From Ceratotherium simum simum (taxonomy: Eukaryota > Chordata > Mammalia > Perissodactyla > Rhinocerotidae): a DNA stretch of 64,000 bases. The translations under genes and the position numbers were made by a program. Shown here piece after piece: positions 55,809 to 64,000 of the stretch. The first letter of the stretch is position 1. Each line of letters begins with the position of its first letter. The notes below the pieces were generated by a model. It was not told the DNA's origin and searched no databases. It was given only the letters and a program-made list of their open reading frames with translations. The DNA lies in assembly GCF_000283155.1 (NCBI RefSeq), contig NW_004454280.1, forward strand, positions 1,193,926 to 1,257,925. The letters are read 5' to 3'.

Positions 55809-56922
55809 GCCTTCTGCCGCACTGCGGTGTGCCTCTCCTTGTTTTGTTCTTGGCCCAGTGCCACCTCTTGGCTGCTTACCTGGGGCCCCCACTGGCCTTG
55901 GGGAGAGTGTGTGTGTGTGCGCGTGTGTGTGCATGCCCAGGTGTCTCCACCCATCACATGTCCTCGATGTGGGTGACGGGGCTCTGTGAGGAGGTGGGTT
56001 TATACTTGTAGGGTCTGAGGGTCCTGGCTGAGCTAAGTCTGCTGGGCCGTTCACCCTTCATCTCCCACCTCCTCTTCCCAATCAGAGCCAGTTCCCATTG
56101 GTCTCAAACTGGAAGAGAGTGAAAGTAGCCATGGGGAATGAGGGAGAGACAGCTTGGTGTTACACCTCGGGTATGTTTTTGTTTAAGACTGCCTGGGTGA
56201 CCCTGTTAGGTGGCCCTGTGAGTCTTATGTAGATGGGCTGGTGTCTTCCTGGTGGGACTTCTGGTTTATGTAGGGTATGTGATTGTGAAGGCAGGGACCT
56301 GGACTCTTGGGTCCCACCAGAGAAGGAAGACAACTGTGGGTGTTTGGGGTTGGGGTCCAAAAGAGCAAAGTTTTTTTTTTGTCTATCTCCATCCCTTCCT
56401 TCCACCCAGACACTGGGCATGCTGTATTCTCTTGGAGGGGTTCTCCCCAGAGAGGATGAGGAGGATGGCTGCTGGCCAGGTGTGTGCACGTATGTGTGTG
56501 GGCTTGTGAGTGTTCACGTGCACGTATGAGTGTATGCATGTGGCAGGAGGGAGGAGGGAGGACTGCTAGGTGAGAGGTGTTCCCACTGTTAGCAAGGCCT
56601 CCAGGGCTGCACACGAATCCATCCTGTCACCATCGGGAGATGGGAGGCTATTTTCTAGGCTCCCAATCCTGGGTCCCCCCAAGTGGCCCTCACTTCTGGT
56701 TGCGCACGCACTGGGACATTGGTCCATGGTGGTGATCACTCTGGTGTGCTATGTTCTGGCCTCTGCATAGAGGGACAGTGAGCTAAGCCAGCCCTCATCC
56801 CCACCACCGCTGGCCTTACTGTGGGTAGAGAGGGCCATGGAGTCTGCTTGGGAATCCATATTCTTTGCAAACAGGAAAGACTGGTTAACTTAAAAGGCTT
56901 TGTGGGGCGGGGGGGTGAGTGG
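55809..56922 (+). other. Intergenic sequence after GFRA2
   Basis: Starts with the GT-rich cleavage element. Contains a short TG/CG-rich run (55905-55932) and a T9 run near 56371; no gene or repeat family recognised. Confidence 0.6.
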
Positions 56923-57230
56923 GGGCGGCCCTGTGGGTTAGCGGTTAAGTGCGGGCGCTCCGCTACTGGCGGCACGGGTTCGGATCCCGAGCGCGCACCA
57001 ATGCACCGCTTCTCCGGCCATGCTGAGGCTGCGTCCCACATACAGCAACTAGAAGGATGTGCGACTATGACATACAACTATCTACTGGGGCTTTGGGGAG
57101 AAAAAGGGAAAAAAAGGAGGAGGATGGGCAATAGATGCTAGCTCAGAGCCAGTCTTCCTCAGCCAAAAAGAGGAGGATTAGCACAGATGTTAGCTCAGGG
57201 CTGATCTTCCTCACAAAAAAAAAAAAAAAA
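56923..57230 (+). mobile_element. ERE SINE (perissodactyl tRNA-derived), sense
   Basis: Begins GGCGGCCCTGTGGGTTAGCGG (degenerate box A) and carries box B GGTTCGGATCCC. It continues CCAATGCACCGCTTCTCCGG, CATACAGCAACTAGAAGGAT and GTTAGCTCAGGGCTGATCTT and ends in A16. The body AGCTCAGAGCCAGTCTTCCT is partly duplicated before the tail. This family is restricted to horses and relatives. The target-site duplication is unclear (GGCTTTGTGGGG against GTCTTTGGGG). Confidence 0.92.
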
Positions 57231-59694
57231 GTCTTTGGGGAAAGGCGGCTCACAGAATCAGTGGGAGGAGGGGGAGGACCAGGGGAGCCTAGGGGCAGGA
57301 ACCTAGGATATCTGAAGGGCTGGGAGGCAGGATCTGTAGGGTCAGCACACTGCTGCCTCTGTGATGAACAACCACCAGCCATCATTCAGCTGGCTGAATT
57401 GGGTCCTTGTGTCTACCTCTTGCTGTATTTGGGTGGGAGAGGAGAGTATGTCACGTCTGGCATCCGTAATGGGAGCAGCCCCTGGATTGCATAATGGGGA
57501 GAGAAAATTTCCCAAAAGGAAAATGGAGGTGCCATTATGAAGGAGGAGTGGCGGCTGGTGAGCTTTACTCTGCCTTAAAATATCTCCCAATCCAGGTATC
57601 ACAGAGCTGAAATTTTACCATTAAATATTCATTGCTTTGGTTGAGACGATTCCTGTCCTCTATGATTTTCTCAAAAAATGTAAATAGAATTGGGAAGAAT
57701 AAAATGTTACTATTTTAATGCTAATTAGTTTAATGGTTTGAATGAATTTAGTGACATTAAGACACTTGGGCCTAGATGCTGAGATTGCGGTTGGGGGAAA
57801 GGGAGAGGAAGGGAATCAGGAGAAGGTGGTAGGCACGAGAAATGGAGCTGAAATTATGTCCGAGCTCTTTTGGGGAGAGTCAGCCACATGCGGTATAGGC
57901 CCACTGTTCCTTTACCCCAGAGTCAGCGAAGTCTATAAAATTATACTTTCTTTGCCACTGGCCCCCTGGGGATTTTTGATCTGGGGCTGGCATCTGTCTG
58001 CAAGGCTGTCTTGTCCTACGTTTTCTAGGCTCCAGTACCTTGTCGAGACTGACACCGCATAGGAATGCTTCTCCCTCTCAGGGCAAGCTCTCAACCTGGG
58101 ACAATTTTGCTCAGCCAAGAAGTCAGCCGTCAGCTTCCCACCTGGCTCTTACCCCTGCCGCCCTCCTCTCAATGCAGCAAGGACCACTCGACCTGGGCTA
58201 ACGGCCCAGCGGAGCCCCCCGGTAGCGAGGGCCTAAGGAGGCCGGGTCAGAAGCTCAAGGACTTGGCGTTGAGTGAGCAGCGCCCTGGTCCTGCGCTGAC
58301 GTGGCGGCAGGCCCCACAGCTGGGCCTCTGCCTTGTTGGAGACCAGACACGGTCGTGATCTCAGTCCCTTGCACCCCAGGCCCTGCCTTCATAACCTGCT
58401 TGGCAACACAGGTTTCCCAGGACTGAGCCCAACGCTGTTCTCGCAAGTCCTTCCAAGACACAAGCCCTGACTTGATCCTCAGGTCCTAGCTGGGTCCTGC
58501 TGTCTCCACCAGACTTTCCTGAGTCTAGGCTGCTCCAGGCCTGCCAGGATGGCCATTCTTTCCTGCTCCTGGGCTCCTGCCCGTGGCTTACCTGCTCACT
58601 GAGAAGCCCACCCAGGAGCCCTGCTTTAACCTCCCCACTGCTGGTTAACTGCTGGTCCCTGGGCTCCCAGAGTCTGATGGTCCATTTGCAATGGCTTAAC
58701 TTCACGCCAAAAGACCTTGTGTGTGTGTGTGTGTGTGTGTGTGTCCATCCCTAGTTCCCAGCCAGGTCCCACGGACCTCCAAATGCCTGAATAAGACGAA
58801 GACTTTCCTTTACTCACATAAGGGCAAGGCCCCAGTGTGACCTGCCAGCTGGAGGGATTCTTTGCCAGCCTTTTCTAATCTGTGAAGTGAGTTTAAATCG
58901 GGACTTCGCTCTCAAGTCAGCTAGGATGCCAGGAGACGCAACTGGTCACGTACTCTTTGTTAACACAAGTAAGCGAATTCATAGCCTCTTGCTCATTCTT
59001 TTGAAGCTTCTCAGTGGGGGTAGATATTTGTCTTTTAAAAATAGGTTAAATTTTTTAGGAAAAGCCAAAGTCATTTGGACCCCAAATTTACCAAATGGTA
59101 AATTCGGTGGGTAACGTTCTTGGTGGTGGGTTAGTGGTGGTGAGGCTGGTGTCTGGTCACCTTATTCAGCCTTGATTACCTCACCTACAAAGTTCTACTA
59201 GATGGTAATTAATGTCCTTCTCAACTTGAAACAAGCTCTGGAGGGGAGGGGAGGAGAAGGGAGGAGAGACACACAGAAAGACAGAGACAGACAGGTGAGG
59301 TGGTCTTCCTGCCCAGTGCCTCCAGTGTTCTGAGTAATGGGAACGAGCCTGTCTGCCTGGGGAACCACCTTGCATTTCTGAGTTCTGATATATTTTCTAA
59401 AAACCCAGCCCTACTACTTCATCGTTACACCTCCTACGTTCAAACAAGTGGGTAAATAGAAGGGCTGTGAAATCTTCACAAAGATGTTGGTTACAAAGTC
59501 AGGGCTGTGTAGCACATCAATTAACCAGAGCGTTTCTCCACATTCCACTTCTGGAGTGAAGTGCTTATTTTGTGCAGTACCTTCCAGAGCAGAAAAAGGA
59601 GAGTGAACTAAAAGTTTTGGAAGGATTTTGATAGCATCACTGAAAACCAAGACCAAAATCCAATGTAGACATTTTAAAATATGTATATTTAAGA
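57231..59694 (+). other. Intergenic sequence
   Basis: Mostly unique. AT-rich block 57590-57780 (see finding), (TG)13 at 58718-58744 and a short palindrome at 59085-59104. No gene seen. Confidence 0.55.
58718..58744. repeat. (TG)13 microsatellite
   Basis: Perfect dinucleotide run. Confidence 0.97.
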
Positions 59695-59955
59695 TTTAAC
59701 TAATGCTTTCATAGCCCTCACCGTGTGCCAAGCCCTGTTCCAAAATTGCATGAGTATTAATTCCTTTCATCCCCACTGGGATGCAACGAGGTTGGCGCTG
59801 TATCCCCATTCTACAGATGAGCAGACTGAAGCACAGACAAGTTCCTATCTTGCCCAAGATCGTACAGAGTGTAGGTGGCAGTGCTCAGACGCAAGCCCAG
59901 GCAGGCTGACTTGTTGGTCTGTGCTTTAACCGCCGTGGCCGTGCCAGGCTGCCGC
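59695..59955 (-). repeat. MIR SINE, antisense
   Basis: CACCGTGTGCCAAGCCCTGT, CCATTCTACAGATGAGCAGA, TCTTGCCCAAGATCGTACAG and CTGTGCTTTAACCGCCGTGG: nearly full-length inverted MIR. Confidence 0.9.
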
Positions 59956-60384
59956 CTGAACTGAGCTGCCGTTTTGGTGCCCTTCCCTATGCTGGCCTGC
60001 GGCTGCCCAGACAAAGGCAGCCACTTCCCTGGGGGCTTCAGTTAATCTGGGCATCTTTGTTGCACTCTCCTCTCCCTCTCCAGGGAAAATGGTAGCTCAT
60101 TAAATCCAGTATGGTGTGGACTCAAGAAAGGAGAGAAGTGCAAGGAAGATGCTACCCCACATGTGGCCCTGCCCCAGACCTTTGTGGTGGGGTAGTGGAG
60201 GACTGGGGTGAGCATTCCACCGCGGTGTTTGCCATCCTGCTTTTGCTGGGATGACGATGACCTTGTCAGGAAACAGCTTTGGCTGGAAGGTGGCCTCTCC
60301 TGGAAGGAGACTGACCAGCTGGGAACCAGCTTGCCTGACTCTGGACTGCTCTTGCCTTGGGGGCACCATGGTGATGAGGAAAGA

Positions 60385-60575
60385 GATACATTTGGGGGTC
60401 AGGCAGACCTGGATATGAATTCCAAATCTGCTGCTCACCACCTGGGTGACCACACTGAATCTGCACTTCAGTTTTCTCATCTGTGAACTGAGGACGGTGG
60501 TCTCTGCCTCATAGGAAGTGTTAGGATTAAATGGGATACTCATCAAGGGCCTGGCACACAGTGGGGGCTCAGCCA
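60385..60575 (+). repeat. MIR SINE, sense
   Basis: GGGTCAGGCAGACCTGGATA, CTTCAGTTTTCTCATCTGTG, GTGTTAGGATTAAATGGG and GGCCTGGCACACAGTGGGGG. Confidence 0.9.
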
Positions 60576-61299
60576 CGCCCCTCCCTTCGCCCAGTGGGAC
60601 ACTACCCTGGGCCTCTGTGGATCTCGACACGAGCCTGGCGGGGTTGACAGTAGGCGGAGCTGTGCTGGGTTCCGTCCTCGGAGCTTCTCCCTTCCGCCTC
60701 TCTACGCCCGGGGAGGCTTTCGCCGATTCTCTGTGGCAGACACAAGAACATGACTGTTACCAGGCCCCCGGACTGTGCTCTCGGAAGCATTGTCAAGTGG
60801 AGTTAAGAGGGCAGGAGAGGTGAGAGGAAAAAGGAAACTTCCTTGTATTTGTAAAGCAAAATTGATGTGATCTGCAAGTCGCTGGGGACAGTGGCTACAG
60901 AACATCCCAACGTCACACTATCTGAGTCCCTTTGGCCACCCCGTCTCCACACATGAGGCAGAGGATATGCCGCTGCATCGAGCACACCAGCTCAAAACCG
61001 AGAACAGGAAGTGTTGATTGGCGTGGGAGCTGAGGGCTGTGTCAGCACCTTTGGGAGCCAGGCTGGTGGGGGTCTGTTGTGGGGCCAAGGCAAGAACAGA
61101 GTGGCTTGGCTACCTGCAGGGTGGGAGCCCCAGGCTCCCAAACTCAGCTTTTGGGAATGGATTCCACGTCACCTCGATGTTTTCTTAGTGGAACCCTCTC
61201 TCCTCTATGATTTTGCTATAGAAAAAAAGACAGGCAACAAGGTGAGAGTCTGATGACATGTCTGAGTCCATATTCTCTCTGCAAGAAGGCCGGGGAATA
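60576..61299 (+). other. Unique intergenic sequence
   Basis: No repeat or coding feature recognised. Confidence 0.5.
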
Positions 61300-61387
61300 C
61301 CGGAAAGGCTGTCAGGGGACCCGCGTTCAAATCACTTAGTGACCCTAGCTGAATCACTGAACCTGTCTGAGCCTCAGAAATGTTGCT
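61300..61387 (+). repeat. MIR fragment, sense
   Basis: ACCCGCGTTCAAATCACTTA (box B area) and CTGAATCACTGAACCTGTCTGAGCC in part; cut off by the next element. Confidence 0.6.
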
Positions 61388-61623
61388 CTAGATCAAGGAC
61401 GGGCAGACTTTTTCTGTAAAGGGCCGGATAATAAATATCACAGCCTCCGTGGGCTGTGCCATCTTGGTTGCAGCTACCAGCTTGGCCACTGCAGCTTGAA
61501 AGCAGTCAGAGGCAGTATGTAAACAACAGGGACTGGCCGTGCTCCAATAGAACTGTGTTTACAAAAGCAGGCCCAGGCCGGACTTGGCCCATGGGGCTGA
61601 GGTTTGCCACCCTCTGTTCTAGG
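61388..61623. mobile_element. hAT-type non-autonomous DNA transposon fossil (MER33-like)
   Basis: CTTTTTCTGTAAAGGGCCGG, AATAAATATCACAGCC, GTGCTCCAATAGAACTGTGT, TTACAAAAGCAGGCCCAGGC and GAGGTTTGCCACCCTCTG. Opposite orientation to the copy at 49115; inserted directly after a MIR piece. Confidence 0.75.
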
Positions 61624-62134
61624 TGATGTCTGAGACCAACCCCTCAATCCCAGGCTGTTTGACCACAGAGCTTTGGTGGCAGGGAGTGACGGTGGGTGAC
61701 AGGGCTGACATCACCCTTAGGTTGGAGGAAGAGAAAGGACAGGTTGCCATTGTGACAAGGGTGTGAACTCACAGCCGGGTGGGTGGAAGGGAGTGCTGGG
61801 AGGAGAGGCCCTGCGCTGCGCGGGGTGTGAGGAGAGAACCAGGTAGACTGTGGGCCAGACACACATGGCTGCAGCTCTGGGGGCTGCACATCCGATTGTG
61901 AAGTTGTGCTCTGCACAGAGCGTTGGGCCAGGCGGGCCAATGGGGCTGAAATTCGGCTGTGATCAGCTCATCCATCCGTGCGCCCGTGCTGGACCTCGGC
62001 GCTGAGAAGCAGGCATCATCCCCTGGTTTGCACGAAGAAGCCTGTGTGTGCTGGAGCAGGACCTGTGGCTGCAGGGGTGGGAGGGGAGGAGGCTCACACG
62101 CACACAGAGAAGGCTGGGGCGTGGCAGTGGGGCC
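61624..62134 (+). other. Unique intergenic sequence
   Basis: Nothing recognised. Confidence 0.5.
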
Positions 62135-62275
62135 GCCGAGAGTCCTCCCTGGCTGTTGGCAAGTCACTTAACCCACCTGGGCCCCACTTTCCTCATCTAC
62201 AAGGGGAAGGTCAGAGACGCTGCTCTCCGAGGCTCCTCTCCACAACGGGATTCTGTGATTCTATGACTGCCGGCT
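62135..62275 (+). repeat. MIR-family SINE, sense
   Basis: TTGGCAAGTCACTTAACCCA, CCCCACTTTCCTCATCTACA and GGGATTCTGTGATTCTATGA. Confidence 0.7.
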
Positions 62276-62573
62276 ATTTCTGAACTCACCGGCCTGGCAC
62301 AGAATGACTCGGAAGGAGACAGAAGTCACCTCTCTCTCTCAATAATCACTGCCACCCAGCTTAGTTGCTCCAGTTCTTCACTGAGGATCTTGTGTGGAGC
62401 CATGGACTGCTGCCGCGGGCTCATTCTGGGTATGGCTGATGGCGGTGCCTCTCACACTTTTGCCCCATTCCCTCTCCTCACCAGACAGCGTTTCCTGGAA
62501 AATCATACCCCCCAGGCCACGTGGAACAACGACTGACCCTGGCCTGGCCTCTCTCCCTGGGGAGGGCACTCTT

Positions 62574-62788
62574 TTTTTTTTTTTAAAGATTTTATTTATT
62601 CAGTTTTTTCCCCCCAAAGCCCCAGTAGATAGCCGTATGTCATAGGTTCACATCCTTCCAGTTGCTGTACGTGGGACTCGGCCTCACGTTGGACGGAGAA
62701 GCGGTGCCTCGGGGCGCTCCCGGGATCCGAACCCGGGCCGCCAGCATCAGAGCGCGCACACTTAACCGCTAAGCCACGGAGCCGGCCC
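62574..62788 (-). mobile_element. ERE-family SINE, antisense, with intact target-site duplication
   Basis: In reverse, it starts GGGCCGGCTCCGTGGCTTAG, then CGGTTAAGTGTGCGCGCTC, with box B GGGTTCGGATCCC, and ends in a T/A-rich tail. The perfect 14-bp duplication GGGAGGGCACTCTT flanks it (62560-62573 and 62789-62802). Box A and box B are better kept than in the first copy. Confidence 0.93.
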
Positions 62789-62802
62789 GGGAGGGCACTC
62801 TT

Positions 62803-64000
62803 GAGTCACGCCTTGACTTGAGTACTGCTGGGCAGTCAGAGGTCACGGAGCTGCCTGCGCTTGGACCATGCAGGCAGAAGGGACTAATTCTCGTCTAACA
62901 CCTCTGCACCTGCAGGAGGAGTTTGCACAGCCACCGTGGCCAGCATGATTCAGGGCGCCGAAGCTCTTGCAGTGGACTGACTGCTCTGCTCCCCTCCCTT
63001 GCCCACCTACCCCAGAAGGTTGACAATTTAAAATAAAGGCTGCAGCTCTCACCCTGCTCCATCTAAAAACCAGCCTGGTTGGCCAAACAAATCCTTGTGG
63101 GATGACACTTCTGGCCCAGTCCGTCCTTCACTTTTATCCTCAGTGGAAGATGAAAGGTCTTTTTGTCAGGGGCCCCAGCAATCTGAAATCACTCTTAATT
63201 CTCACTGTGTTAGAAAGCTGGGCGAGTGTGAGGCTGCAGCGACACGAAGGACTCGTGCTAAAATGCCTGCCTCCGGGAAGTGTCTGTATAGCACTTCTAC
63301 CTGGGGGCTGCCAGAACAACCTGCTCTTCCAGGGGGAGGAGACTTGATCTGACTGACGACTGGAAATGGTCTAGAGGTGCTGTTGTCCAGGTGATGGAGA
63401 TGACCCCTCACCAGCCCCTCACACTTGCCCTAACCCCTGCATCCCACTGTCTAGCCCCAGGGCAGCGTGGAGAGGACAGGTCTGGAAAGAGTTGGGCCAT
63501 CTGAGGAGCGTTTTGTGAGCTGCCACAACTGCTGGGTCCATGCTGGGGGGTATGGGCCGAGCTAGCTGGAGGCCTCATTCCTCTTTGGGCGTCAGCTGGC
63601 AGGACTCCTCCACACCACCCCAACACCTGCCTGGAGTCTGCCTGGGCAAAGGACCCCGCTCTGAGACCAGGCCCAGGGCCTTCTTTCCCCTGCATCATGG
63701 GGACAGCTAAGCCTGCCCAAGTCCTGGGCTTCTCCATGCAGACTCAGGACTCCACGGCTTCAGCAAGAAATTTGATAGTGTCAGGACAGTGGGAGGACCG
63801 GGGGCGCCAGCTCCTTCTGAGTAACTGTGACTAATTGATTGGTTGATTTCCAGTGGAAGACGGGTGCTCCCGGGGATCCCCTCAGGGTTCTGTTTGTCTT
63901 CTGTAGGGCCTCTGACTTCCACCCTGGGGGCTGCTGCCCCGGAGAGCCCCCTTTTCCTCTCCTTACTTCCCGCTCTGTTGTCAGGCCAGGGCTGTGGCCG
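62803..64000 (+). other. Unique intergenic sequence
   Basis: No gene, RNA or repeat family recognised to the window end. Confidence 0.5.

Noticed and set aside
62700..62785. tRNA-like segment with box A and box B
   Set aside because: It is the tRNA-derived head of an ERE SINE, flanked by target duplication, not a tRNA gene.

Overview
The window is mammalian nuclear DNA: long introns, GT-AG splice sites, and many old mammal-wide repeats (MIR, L2, MLT1-type MaLR LTRs, MER5A, MER53, Tigger1). Two tRNA-derived SINEs in the 3' flank look like the equine repetitive element (ERE) family, which points to a perissodactyl such as horse, rhinoceros or tapir. I cannot say which species. A 177-base run of N shows that it comes from a draft assembly.

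There is one gene, on the plus strand: the 3' part of GFRA2 (GDNF family receptor alpha-2, the GPI-anchored neurturin co-receptor that works with RET). Six coding exons are visible: 1968-2322, 40375-40484, 41244-41384, 43340-43512, 53497-53550 and 54417-54569. They correspond to residues 147 to the C-terminus in human numbering. Signal peptide and domain D1 lie upstream of the window. All splice sites are GT-AG, phases join perfectly, and all 20 disulfide cysteines of domains D2 and D3 are present. The 3' UTR runs to an AATAAA at 55785. The stop codon that I recall ending the human protein after ...KLAL is a serine codon here, so the frame runs 10 residues further.

Layout: 1-1967 end of the upstream intron (L2, MIR). 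1968-2322 CpG-rich D2 exon. 2323-40374 a 38-kb intron filled with decayed L2, MIR, three MaLR LTRs in antisense and one in sense, a Tigger1 remnant nested in one LTR, DNA-transposon fossils, simple repeats, and several AT-rich unique stretches that may be conserved noncoding elements. 40375-43512 a compact cluster of three exons. 43513-53496 a 10-kb intron with a 600-bp CA/CT microsatellite, an L1 3' end with its target-site duplication, the assembly gap and a 3 x 29-bp tandem repeat. 53497-55808 last two exons and 3' UTR. 55809-64000 intergenic flank with both ERE SINEs.

I see no second gene, no RNA gene and no bacterial-type system. The observations most worth checking are the C-terminal stop loss in GFRA2, the serine-to-cysteine change at the likely GPI attachment residue, and a short intronic open stretch (24436-24585) whose residue spacing matches the capsid region of sushi-class Ty3/Gypsy gag. 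Most open frames in the window are chance or repeat-driven. Family names, human residue numbers and comparison residues come from memory; no search was run.
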